Assembly (NCBI RefSeq): GCF_019145205.1
Contig: NZ_JAHSTT010000003.1
Coordinates: 587,046 to 651,045, forward strand
Length of the DNA: 64,000 nucleotides
Direction: 5' to 3'
Source: Pseudomonas khavaziana
GTDB taxonomy: Bacteria > Pseudomonadota > Gammaproteobacteria > Pseudomonadales > Pseudomonadaceae
Under the pieces are notes generated by a model. That model ran no database searches. It was given only the letters and a program-made list of their open reading frames with translations, and was not told the origin of the DNA. Within the stretch, counting starts at the first letter, position 1. Each line of letters begins with the position of its first letter. A program made the position numbers and the translations under genes. Below, piece after piece: positions 27,594 through 35,726 of this stretch.

Positions 27594-28865
27594 CTACAAC
27601 GGCAATGGCGTTTCGCGCCGCAGCTTGTCGCCGGCCGGGTGCAACGCTTCGCGCAGGAAGCCAAAGCCGGTGCGGCGGTCGAAGCGGAACAGGGTATTGG
27701 TGACATACACGTCGTCGCGCACGCCGACCACTTCCACCACCTCGCTGACGCAGCGGCGCCCATCGGGCAGGCGCGTCAGCTGGATCACCACATCCAGTGC
27801 GGCGCAGATCATTTGGCGCAAGGTTTTTTCCGCCACCACACGCCCAGTCAGGCCCACCAGGGTTTCCAGGCGCAGCAGCGCGTCCTGGGCATTGTTGGCG
27901 TGCACGGTGCTCATGGAACCGTCATGGCCGGTGTTCATGGCGGTCATCACGTCGAGCACTTCGACGCCGCGAATCTCGCCGAGGATGATGCGGTCCGGGC
28001 GCATTCGCAGGGCGTTGCGAATCAGATCGCTGGCCTTGACCTCGCCATGCCCTTCGGCATTGGGCGGGCGGGTTTCCAGGCGTACCACGTGGGGGTGGCC
28101 CAGTTGCAGTTCGGCCACATCTTCGATGGTGACCAGGCGCTCGTGGGGGTTGATCAATTGGCTGAGAATATTCAGCAGCGTGGTCTTGCCGGTCCCGGTA
28201 CCACCGCTGATGAGGATATTGCAGCGCTTGCCCACGGCCTCCTGGAAAAACTCGAAGATGCTCTGGTCGATGGTCTGCATCGCCACCAGGTCGCTGCTCT
28301 TGAGCATGTCTTTGCGGAATTTACGGATCGACAGGCAGGGGCCGTCCAGGGCAATCGGCGGGATGATCGCATTGACCCGGCTACCATCGGGCAGGCGTGC
28401 ATCGACCATCGGCGACGACTCATCCAGGCGCCGCCCGAGGGGCGCGAGGATACGCTGCATCACCCGCTCCACATGGTGCGCATCGATAAAGCGCAGGTCG
28501 CTCTGGTACAGCACGCCGTCACGTTCGATAAACACCCGGTGCGGGCCGTTGACCAGGATCTCGGTGACCGACACATCGCGCAGCAGCACTTCCAGCGGAC
28601 CGAAACCGGTCAGTTCATCGACGATTTCTTCGGCCAGGCGCTCCATCTCATAACGCGAGATCGCCAGGTGCATGCGTGTGATGTACTCGGCCACTTTGTC
28701 GATGACAAATTGCGCCAGGGATTGACGCGAGCCTTCCAGCAGGTTCTGCCCGGTCTCTTCGATGGCATCGATGATGTAACGATGCAGCACCATTTTCAGG
28801 CTGTCATGGTCGTTGCGCCCGGCGGCTCCGCGAGTGGGGGCGCCGAAGAGTTTTTCACCGTTCAT
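27594..28865 (-). CDS. tadA: TadA secretion ATPase (CpaF family)
   Basis: A 423-residue hexameric ATPase that powers Flp pilus extension. The Walker A motif is SGGTGTGKTT, the Asp box and Walker B region contain RPDRIILGEIRG, and the His box contains TGHDGSMSTVHAN. The start ATG overlaps the tadZ stop (ATGA), so the two are translationally coupled. Length and motifs are complete. Confidence 0.94.
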   Translation of the reverse strand: MNGEKLFGAPTRGAAGRNDHDSLKMVLHRYIIDAIEETGQNLLEGSRQSLAQFVIDKVAEYITRMHLAISRYEMERLAEEIVDELTGFGPLEVLLRDVSVTEILVNGPHRVFIERDGVLYQSDLRFIDAHHVERVMQRILAPLGRRLDESSPMVDARLPDGSRVNAIIPPIALDGPCLSIRKFRKDMLKSSDLVAMQTIDQSIFEFFQEAVGKRCNILISGGTGTGKTTLLNILSQLINPHERLVTIEDVAELQLGHPHVVRLETRPPNAEGHGEVKASDLIRNALRMRPDRIILGEIRGVEVLDVMTAMNTGHDGSMSTVHANNAQDALLRLETLVGLTGRVVAEKTLRQMICAALDVVIQLTRLPDGRRCVSEVVEVVGVRDDVYVTNTLFRFDRRTGFGFLREALHPAGDKLRRETPLPL

Positions 28866-30055
28866 CGACCTGACCCCAGTAGACGTTCGAACCAGCGCGT
28901 TGACGGTTTTTCCATGCCCTCGGAACGTTTTGCCAGGCGCTCGCCCAACTGACGCAAGGTGTGTGTCAATGCTTCGCGCGGGGCCAGGGTGAACAGGCTT
29001 TGCCCTTGGTTCTTGGCATTCAGGCGCACTTCAGGGCTAAGCGGCAGCACCGCAATGCACTCCAGGCCGAAGCTTTTTTCCAGGGTTTCGGTGTCGGGTG
29101 CGCAGCCTTTGATGTAGCGGTCGACGAGCAGCTTGGCATGATCGAGCTTCATGCCTTTTTCGCGCCACAGGTTCAGCACCGCGAGGTTGCGCCGGCAGTC
29201 GAGCACGCCTTGGTCGGTGCACCACAACAGCTTGTCGCAGTGGCTGACAAAGGTGCGCAACGCTTCGCTGTCGGCTTGCCCGGTCAGGTTCACGACGATG
29301 TGCTGGAAGTGCTGGCGCAAGGCGCTGAGCAACATGTACAGCTCGGCGGCGCTGGTCACTTCCAGGGGCTCGTCGCTGGCGGCATACGCAAGAATGCGCA
29401 GGCCCTCGTCGGTGCTGGTAAAGGCGCTGTTGATCAGTGTGGTGTCAAGGCGGCGCAGGTGGCGCAAGGCGTCACCGAAATTGAAGGTACTTTCCAGGCC
29501 CAGCAGCGCCAGGCTGTCGCCCCGCGGCAGGCCGAGGTCGAGCAGCAGTGTCTGCTGGCCACTCTTTTGCACCACCATCGCCAGGTGGCTGGCGATCAGG
29601 GCACCATCGGTATTGCCTTGGGCTCCGTACAGCACAGTCAGGCCGCCAAGGTGGGCGTTCGGCGCAGTGGGCGGCAGGCGCTTGCTCAAGCGGCGCACCA
29701 ACCCGGCCACTTCGCTGGAGCGTGAGCCATAGGCGACAAAATCCCGGGCGCCGGCGCGCATCGCGTTGAGTACCAACTGGTTGTCCATGCCGTCGCCGAG
29801 GGCAACCACCGCCAGCATTGGCTTGGCTTCCAGGGCGCCTTCGATCAGGGCGCTCTGGGCCACCAGGTGTTCGCGGTCCAGGCCCACGAACACCAGGTTG
29901 GCGAAGGTCACGTCCACCAATGCGAGCAATTCATCCAGGCTGCCGCCGCCGACGCTGATCACTTGTCCAAGCGGGGCCAGCGCGCCCTGCAGCCACTCCA
30001 GGTCGGTACTGTTGCGGGTGATTGCCAGGAAGGTCTGGCCAAGGCTATCGCTCAT
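28862..30055 (-). CDS. tadZ: TadZ/CpaE-like localisation protein with degenerate Walker A
   Basis: A 397-residue member of the atypical ParA/MinD branch that places the Tad machine in the cell. Residues 1–125 form a receiver-like domain without a typical phosphorylation site. The ATPase-like domain follows, but its P-loop reads VLYGAQGNTDGALIAS, without the conserved Gly-Lys-Thr/Ser. ATP binding or hydrolysis is therefore doubtful, as reported for some TadZ proteins. Both ends overlap neighbours by four bases (rcpA upstream, tadA downstream). Confidence 0.88.
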   Translation of the reverse strand: MSDSLGQTFLAITRNSTDLEWLQGALAPLGQVISVGGGSLDELLALVDVTFANLVFVGLDREHLVAQSALIEGALEAKPMLAVVALGDGMDNQLVLNAMRAGARDFVAYGSRSSEVAGLVRRLSKRLPPTAPNAHLGGLTVLYGAQGNTDGALIASHLAMVVQKSGQQTLLLDLGLPRGDSLALLGLESTFNFGDALRHLRRLDTTLINSAFTSTDEGLRILAYAASDEPLEVTSAAELYMLLSALRQHFQHIVVNLTGQADSEALRTFVSHCDKLLWCTDQGVLDCRRNLAVLNLWREKGMKLDHAKLLVDRYIKGCAPDTETLEKSFGLECIAVLPLSPEVRLNAKNQGQSLFTLAPREALTHTLRQLGERLAKRSEGMEKPSTRWFERLLGSGR

Positions 30056-31257
30056 TGGGAAAGTCCACTGCGACGGTCGAAGTTGCCGTTTTCAAGAAAG
30101 AACAGGCGGAACCAGTTCGGGTCATAGTTGCGCAGCTTTTCGCCGGGCAACGACGGCAACTGTGCGTTGGCCGCCAATGGCCGGACCAGGTGCGGGGTGA
30201 CAATCATCAGCAGCTCTTTCTCTTCGCTGCGGATATTGGAATCGCGGAAAAACGCGCCAATGATCGGGATATCGCCCAGGCCGGGGAGCTTGGCGATGGT
30301 GGAGCGGTTGGTGCTGCTGATCAGGCCACTGATCACAAAGCTTTCGCCGTCTGCCAGTGACACGCTGGTGTCGGTGCGCCGTACGGTCAGGGCGGGCACC
30401 TGGATGCCCTCGATCTGGATCGCGTTGTTGTAATCCAGCTCGCTGACTTCCGGTGCAACTTTCAGGGCGATGCGGTTGTGATCGATCACCGTGGGTGTCA
30501 GGGTCAGGCGGATGCCGAACTCCTTGTACTCGATGGAAATGGTATCGCTGCCGGCACTGGGTACCGGGATCGGCACTTCACCACCGGCCAGGAAGGTCGC
30601 GCTCTGGCCGCTCATCGCCACCAGGCTAGGGCGGGCCAAGGTGTAGGCAAAGCCACTGCTTTCCAGGGCGTTGATCAACGCCTTGACCCGGCCACCGCCA
30701 AACCCGATGTTGAAACTGTCAGCGCTCACCGGCAGCTTGAACACGCTCTCCGCTGGGGAGAGCAGGTCGGGGCTGCCGAGGAAGAAATTCTTGCCCATGC
30801 CGAGGATCTTGGTGCTGGCCTCTTTGAGCTTGGTGCGGCTGACCTCGACGAAGCGGATATCGGTCTGTACCTGGCTGGGCAGTGTCGGGTCTTCCGAGGG
30901 CGACAGCGATTGGCTGGTCAGCGCCGAGGTGGCCTTGCCCTTGACGAACACCATGCTCTGGCGCGGCGCGGTCGAGCAGCCCGTCCATACCATCAGGCTG
31001 GTGGCGCCACTGCCCACACCGGTCAGCAGGAAGTTACGCTCGCCATTGACCCGCACATCGGCGATCTTCGGGTCACCGATGGCCAGGCGCGTGATCGCGA
31101 CCGGCGATTGCAGCTCGGTTTGCAAGCCTTCGCCCACCTCGACCACGGCGGGCAACTGGCCCAAAGTGCTGCAATTGCCCGGCGCGGCCATCGCCATGCC
31201 CACGGGCAGGCACGGTAGCATCAAGGCCAAGGCCAATTGAGCGTAGCGTGGGCTCAT
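30052..31257 (-). CDS. rcpA: RcpA/CpaC outer membrane secretin
   Basis: A 401-residue secretin that forms the outer membrane pore for Flp pili. The signal peptide ends near residue 24 (GMAMAAPG). An N-terminal BON/pilus-associated domain (LQTELQSPVAITRLAIGDP) precedes the secretin domain, which has VPVPSAGSDTISIEYKEFG and the C-terminal signature PGLGDIPIIGAFFR…ELLMIVTPHLV. It is coupled to tadZ by a four-base overlap and follows rcpC by 15 bases. Confidence 0.93.
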   Translation of the reverse strand: MSPRYAQLALALMLPCLPVGMAMAAPGNCSTLGQLPAVVEVGEGLQTELQSPVAITRLAIGDPKIADVRVNGERNFLLTGVGSGATSLMVWTGCSTAPRQSMVFVKGKATSALTSQSLSPSEDPTLPSQVQTDIRFVEVSRTKLKEASTKILGMGKNFFLGSPDLLSPAESVFKLPVSADSFNIGFGGGRVKALINALESSGFAYTLARPSLVAMSGQSATFLAGGEVPIPVPSAGSDTISIEYKEFGIRLTLTPTVIDHNRIALKVAPEVSELDYNNAIQIEGIQVPALTVRRTDTSVSLADGESFVISGLISSTNRSTIAKLPGLGDIPIIGAFFRDSNIRSEEKELLMIVTPHLVRPLAANAQLPSLPGEKLRNYDPNWFRLFFLENGNFDRRSGLSQ

Positions 31258-31272
31258 TCAAGGCATCCTTGT

Positions 31273-32220
31273 TCAATCAGGGGTTTGTTGGGCTGCGGAA
31301 GCGCCACGTATCACTTCGACGCCCCGACGCTGGCCGGTATCGGCAACCGTGGCGGCGATTTTTTTTGGCGGGCCGGTGAGGGCCAGTTGGGTGAATTGGT
31401 AGAGGTCGCGGTTGGCGCTTTGCACTTTGTCCGGCGTGTCGCTTTCGCCGGCCCAATAGCGGCTGAGTAATTGTTCATCGGCACTGCGAACGGCCAGGCG
31501 CAGCGTGCCGGCCTGGGAGGCGAGCATCAGCCGGCTCAGCAACGGTTCGGGCACCGCCAGCACGACACTCCGCGCAGCGGTACGCCGTTGTGCAGCCTGG
31601 GCGCGCTCTTCGGCGCTGGCCGGTGGCGGCACTGCCGGTGTGCCGTCGTTGGCCAGCCCCAATTGGTCGCCGACGCTGAGCAGGCGTATCGCAGGGATGA
31701 TCACCTGCGCCGATTGCTCGGCATTGGCGTTGTCCTGGCGCAGGAACAGCAAGACATCGACGTAATCGCCGGGGCTCAGTTGGCCACCGGCACCGATGAC
31801 CTCATCGACGGCGACCGCCAGCGCGCGTTCATTCGCACGGATCATGCGGGCCAGCGGCCCACCGGCGGTGAAGCTTTCATCGTTTAGCCAGGTGCCGGCA
31901 CCCAGGGCGCGCAAGGGCGTGCGGCCGATAGCCTGGTCGAGGCTGGTCAGGCTGCCGGCGGGAACGGTGCGCAATTTTTCCACGGTCACATCGGCAGCGG
32001 TAAGAGGGGCAAAAGCGGGCACCGCGTGTACCAGTACCACCACGGGTTGGCGGGTTTGGTCTTCGACAGCAGTTACGGTTTTTTCAACAGAAATGACAGG
32101 TTCTTGAGAGGGCGCAATCACAGGTGCGGTTGGACGACTCAACACCAGGCCCCAATAACCCGCAATCAATGCTCCGACAAGCAGCAAGCCAGCCAGGACC
32201 ATGCTGATGCGACTGTTCAT
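31273..32220 (-). CDS. rcpC: RcpC/CpaB Flp pilus assembly protein
   Basis: A 315-residue protein with an N-terminal membrane anchor (about residues 7–27) and a SAF domain at residues ~60–130 (VVLVHAVPAFAPLTAADV). The CpaB/RcpC-type C-terminal domain (GGQLSPGDYVDVLLFL) follows. RcpC interacts with the secretin and is thought to contact peptidoglycan. It is the first gene of the eight-gene minus-strand operon and is divergent from flp. Confidence 0.9.
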   Translation of the reverse strand: MNSRISMVLAGLLLVGALIAGYWGLVLSRPTAPVIAPSQEPVISVEKTVTAVEDQTRQPVVVLVHAVPAFAPLTAADVTVEKLRTVPAGSLTSLDQAIGRTPLRALGAGTWLNDESFTAGGPLARMIRANERALAVAVDEVIGAGGQLSPGDYVDVLLFLRQDNANAEQSAQVIIPAIRLLSVGDQLGLANDGTPAVPPPASAEERAQAAQRRTAARSVVLAVPEPLLSRLMLASQAGTLRLAVRSADEQLLSRYWAGESDTPDKVQSANRDLYQFTQLALTGPPKKIAATVADTGQRRGVEVIRGASAAQQTPD

Positions 32221-32553
32221 GACGGCTCTCCCTATCCTGTTGCACTGCTTATGCCCGTTAATCCAAACGAGTTAATTTCGCAACTTGGCTGTGATGAACA
32301 ACTAACGATTTGGCTATTTGAAGGTAGCTCAGCTAGGACGAAATGCCATTACTGCACAAGAAATTTATCTGAAGGCTAAATCCGACCCCGTCAAGGCCGG
32401 ACAGGGAGTGGCAGCGCGGCGACTAATACTTTGTGATTAATTCATTCTTACAGTTGTGAGTGTCAACTTTGTTGACAATGCTCTAGTGGCACACAGCAAT
32501 CACTGTGCGAGCCAGCAGTAACGGCGCTTTGTGGCGCATGAAGGAGAAGTCTT
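32221..32553. promoter_or_regulatory. Divergent rcpC/flp control region
   Basis: A 333-base A/T-rich gap with no gene. It holds CAACTTGG (32281–32288), TAACGATTT (32303–32311) and CGACTAATAC (32420–32429), all of which recur in the same order upstream of the repeat-lipoprotein gene at 37.5 kb. An inverted repeat GTCAA-CTTTG-TTGAC lies at 32462–32476, about 80 bases before the flp start. These are candidates for PprB sites or promoter elements; the assignment is inference. Confidence 0.6.
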
Positions 32554-32751
32554 ATGATCCTTGACCTGTTCTTGAAATTTTACATTCACGCTCAGTTGTT
32601 CTTGCGTCGCAGAGACGGGGCATCGGCCATTGAATATGTGATTATCGTGGCGATAGTTGCGTTGGTAATCATTGGGTTCGGTACTGGGCTTGGCGATAAA
32701 ATAAAAGGTGTCTTCGAGCAGGTGTCCGATGCACTGCCGGCAGCGACATAA
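32554..32751 (+). CDS. flp: Flp-type pilin precursor
   Basis: A 65-residue type IVb pilin. A 23-residue leader ends with Gly, and the mature protein begins ASAIEYVIIVAIVALVII, with Glu5-Tyr6, the signature of Flp pilins. The hydrophobic helix is followed by a short hydrophilic tail. It is processed by FppA and polymerised by the TadA/B/C machine. The ribosome site AAGGAGAAG is strong, in keeping with a major structural protein. The G+C of the gene is low for this genome (28 of 60 in the line I counted). Confidence 0.93.
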   Translation: MILDLFLKFYIHAQLFLRRRDGASAIEYVIIVAIVALVIIGFGTGLGDKIKGVFEQVSDALPAAT

Positions 32752-32803
32752 CCGTAAGCACTGCAGGTTGTCGTTTCGATGATCTTTTTATCAGGTACTG
32801 CTC

Positions 32804-33196
32804 ATGAGCCACCCGTCGTCACCCCGCCAACAAATCCTATTGGTGGACGACGAGGAGGATGCGCTGGTCGAGTTAGCCGAATCCCTCGAAAACGAGGGAT
32901 TCGTTTGTTTTACTTCCACCTCCGTTACTTTCGCCCTGCAAGAATTGACACTTCACCCTGATATAGCGTTGGTCATCACTGACCTGCGCATGCCCGAGGA
33001 AAGCGGGATTTCGTTGATCAAGCGCCTGCGCGAACACACCTCGCGCTCGCATTTGCCTGTGATCGTGATGTCCGGTCATGCCGAGATGGATGATGTCAGT
33101 GACATGCTGCGCCTGCAGGTGCTGGATCTGTTTCGCAAACCGATCTATCTGGTGCGCTTGATCGATACCCTCAACAGCCTGTTTCCACTTCGGTAG
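32804..33196 (+). CDS. Single-domain response regulator beside the Flp pilin
   Basis: A 130-residue stand-alone receiver. It has the acidic triad DDEED, the phospho-acceptor Asp in VITDLRMPEESG, a Ser in IVMSGHAE and the conserved Lys in LFRKPI, so it should be phosphorylatable. There is no output domain. It starts 52 bases after flp, on the same strand. Its domain layout resembles the PprB receiver, and it could compete for phosphate from PprA or act by protein contact; this is inference. I do not recall a counterpart in the P. aeruginosa Tad locus. Confidence 0.83.
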   Translation: MSHPSSPRQQILLVDDEEDALVELAESLENEGFVCFTSTSVTFALQELTLHPDIALVITDLRMPEESGISLIKRLREHTSRSHLPVIVMSGHAEMDDVSDMLRLQVLDLFRKPIYLVRLIDTLNSLFPLR

Positions 33197-33857
33197 TTGG
33201 CGTGCGCAGTTCCAAAAATGTGGGAGGGGGCTTGCTCCCGATGGCGGCCTGACAGTTGACCAGGATGTTGGATCAGACCGTGTACATATCCATTCCTGCG
33301 GTAACGGCCACTTTGGGTTCCGCTCTTACAGCGGGTCACTTTTGAAAAGCCGGAATGCCGGCCCAGGCAAAAGTAACCAAATGCTCTTGCCCCACCACTC
33401 GGCACCTCGCCCAGGCTCGGTGTGCCCGTAATCCGCCATGGACTTGGGGGGCCGCCGCCACGCGCCATCCATGGCGCGGGGCGGCTAAACCGGCATCCCT
33501 GCCGGTTTACCTCCCAAATCCCTGTCGAATTCCGGCCAGCGTGGTTTAACGGGGCGCCTGAGATCAAGAGCAGATCAAGAGCGGCTCGCTTCGCATCGTG
33601 ATTACTGGCGGTCGCTACGTCTGCGTTGTGTAGATACCCGTGCTCATCGGGGGCAAGCCCTAATGCAAGTCAGTTGCTGCTTTTTAGGAGCGAGCTTGCT
33701 CGCGAAAAACTTACAGGCGCCGCGTTCATTCAGCAAACACGCGTTATCGTTGACGTTTTTCGCGAGCAAGCTCGCTCCTACAGAAGGCGATGACCGCTTA
33801 ACTGACTGGCATTAGGGCAAGCCCTCTCCCACATTTATAGTTAAGGCATCGGCTGGG
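33197..33857. repeat. Composite repeat island without genes
   Basis: This 661-base gap has no supportable gene. It contains a group I REP half (33219–33243), then a roughly 330-base G/C-rich element (about 33280–33620) starting near TGTACATATCCATTCCTGCG. I recognise that element as similar to a long intergenic repeat of fluorescent pseudomonads. Next come a solitary GGGGGCAAGCCC half near 33650, a complete second-class doublet (33685–33782) and a final REP half GGCAAGCCCTCTCCCACA near 33815–33833. The outer halves may be the two arms of one doublet split by insertions. Confidence 0.7.
33685..33782. repeat. REP doublet, second class, reverse internal orientation
   Basis: TAGGAGCGAGCTTGCTCGCG and its inverse. 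The spacer motif CGCGTTATCGTTGACG lies beside the right arm, as in the copy at 3.4 kb. It is embedded in the composite repeat island. Confidence 0.9.
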
Positions 33858-35540
33858 TCAGAGCTGATAACTGAAACTCAACGTATACCGCGGCCGTCGG
33901 TTGTAACTGTCCAGGGCGATGTCCGACATCGGTTTGGCCGCTTCCAGGGCGATGTTGTAGTACTTGTTGTCGCCAAAGCGCAGGCCCACGGCCGCCGATG
34001 ACATATCGCTGGCCTTGACCGGCAGTTCATTGAACCAGGTCCTGGCGCGGTCGAGCACGACATAGGGTTGCAGGACTTTCACCCAGTCCCCGGCGCGGTT
34101 GTAGCTGTAGTTGACCTCGTAGGCCGCGCCCCAGCCCTTGTCGCCCGAGCCTTGGTCGTCGGGGTAGCCGCGGCCGAAATTCTGCCCGCCGAAAGTGGCG
34201 CGCTCGCTGTCGGGCAATGTGTCGTTACTCCAGTAGAACGCGCCTGAAAGCACGCCTTGCCAGTTATCGAAGAACTTGTTGCTTTGCACCCCGGACAGGC
34301 GCAATCGAAAAAAGTCGAGGTCGGGCTTTGCCACGTCCAGGTCACTGCGGGCTTTGGCGCCCAAGCCGTCGATACCCCGGTACAGGCCGCCGCTGATAAT
34401 GCGCAATTGCCGCGCATCAGCCTTGCGCCAATCTCCCTCGAACGCCAGGGCCCGCAGGTTCGATTCGATATCAAAACGCAGCGGGTAGCCCACCAGTTTG
34501 TAGCGGGTGGTCTGGTCCACGGCATACAGGCGCGTGCCCAGGGTCAACGATTCGGTGGGCGAGGCAATCAGCGGGTGGCTCAGGCCAATGGAGTAGCGGT
34601 CCACGGACTGGTGCGGCTTAAGTTGGAAGCCGCCGTCCAGTTGCACATTGGCATTGGGGTCGGCGCGGTAACGTTCGGCGGCCAGTGCGAACTGGCTGCC
34701 TTCGGCATTGATGAACTGGTTGTAGTCCACGCGGTAGTAATGCTCTTTATCCTCACCCGGCGGGAACAGGCCGCTGACGGTGAGCTGCTCGCCCAGGAAG
34801 GTTTGCGAATTGCTGGTGGCACTGAGCAACGCCTGGGTGCCGCCACGGCTTTTCTGCACCAGGCTCATGCTGGTGGTGAAGGGCTTGCGGCTTGCCTGGA
34901 TCTGCATGTGCGTGGCGCCATCGGTGGTGCCCGGCGGCGGTACCTGGGCTTGTACGGTCAGGCCGGGAATGCGGCTCATCAGCGTGGTGTAGCGTTCGAA
35001 GGTCTTGCGCGTCAGCGGGCGTTCGGCCAACAACTTTTGCGCCAGTTTATCGACGTAGGCCGACACCGGGCCGATGTCGCCGGTTTGCTGGTAGTCCTTG
35101 ATGTAACCCTCCACCAGGACGACGCGGACCAGACCGTTTTCGAAATTTTGCTGCGGCAGGAACGCATAGGACAGCAGGTAACCGTCCTCCTGGTAGCGAC
35201 GGGTTATGCCACGGGTCGCTTCGATCAACTGTGCGAGGTTGGTCTCGCGACCAATCAGCGGTGCGTAGACTTGAGCCGTCTCGGTAAGCGGGTAAATGGT
35301 GCCGCCTTCGATCTGCAGCTTGCGGATGGTGACCTTGGTGTCCATCAATAAGGGTTGGCCGGCAGTCGGCGGCGTTTCAGGCACTTGGGTTTTCGGCGTG
35401 ACCGGTCGATAGGCATCGGCGGGCAGGTTGGGGACCGGCAGGGTACGGATCGTGTCGTTGCTGTTCAAAAAGCTGGGAAGGGGCTCGGCCTGGACGTAAG
35501 CACTGAGGGTTAGCAATAACAACGGCGTCAATACGCGCAT
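33858..35540 (-). CDS. TpsB-type outer membrane transporter (ShlB/FhaC/HecB family)
   Basis: A 560-residue protein. A signal peptide (about residues 1–18, ending AYVQA) precedes a linker and a POTRA_2-like domain (TIRKLQIEGGTIY … GYLLSYAFLP … GYIKDYQQTG) at residues ~65–160. A 16-stranded barrel of the haemolysin-activator type follows. FGGQNFGRGY at about residue 450 matches the conserved L6-loop motif of TpsB/Omp85 proteins, and the protein ends with an aromatic-rich strand (YTLSFSYQL). I chose the ATG at 35540, behind GGAG. Its partner is unclear: no TpsA with a haemagglutination domain is present, and the upstream gene on this strand encodes a Gly-rich lipoprotein. Confidence 0.9.
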   Translation of the reverse strand: MRVLTPLLLLTLSAYVQAEPLPSFLNSNDTIRTLPVPNLPADAYRPVTPKTQVPETPPTAGQPLLMDTKVTIRKLQIEGGTIYPLTETAQVYAPLIGRETNLAQLIEATRGITRRYQEDGYLLSYAFLPQQNFENGLVRVVLVEGYIKDYQQTGDIGPVSAYVDKLAQKLLAERPLTRKTFERYTTLMSRIPGLTVQAQVPPPGTTDGATHMQIQASRKPFTTSMSLVQKSRGGTQALLSATSNSQTFLGEQLTVSGLFPPGEDKEHYYRVDYNQFINAEGSQFALAAERYRADPNANVQLDGGFQLKPHQSVDRYSIGLSHPLIASPTESLTLGTRLYAVDQTTRYKLVGYPLRFDIESNLRALAFEGDWRKADARQLRIISGGLYRGIDGLGAKARSDLDVAKPDLDFFRLRLSGVQSNKFFDNWQGVLSGAFYWSNDTLPDSERATFGGQNFGRGYPDDQGSGDKGWGAAYEVNYSYNRAGDWVKVLQPYVVLDRARTWFNELPVKASDMSSAAVGLRFGDNKYYNIALEAAKPMSDIALDSYNRRPRYTLSFSYQL

Positions 35541-35638
35541 AGGACACTCCATGGTCAACTGCAGCAGCGCTTCGGGCCCGCCGGGTTCTGGGACGCGGTT
35601 CGGGAGGGTGGCGGTTCATCACCTATGTCGCCGCCCAT

Positions 35639-35675
35639 AAAAAAGACGAGAGACTTATTCAGGGTCTCTCGTCTC
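35639..35675 (-). terminator. Rho-independent terminator after the repeat-lipoprotein gene
   Basis: The stem AGACGAGAGAC / GTCTCTCGTCT (11 base pairs, nine-base loop) is followed on the minus strand by six T. It lies between the repeat-lipoprotein gene and the TpsB gene, so TpsB is reached only by read-through or from its own promoter. Confidence 0.88.
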
Positions 35676-35726
35676 AACCAAGCGTAGGCGCTGTAGGGGA
35701 GGCCGTCTAATCGGCCAGGTGCAATT

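Noticed and set aside
32485..32510. Possible sigma-54 promoter before flp (GTGGCACACAGCAATC)
   Set aside because: The −24 half TGGCAC is present, but the required GC at the −12 position with the correct spacing is not.
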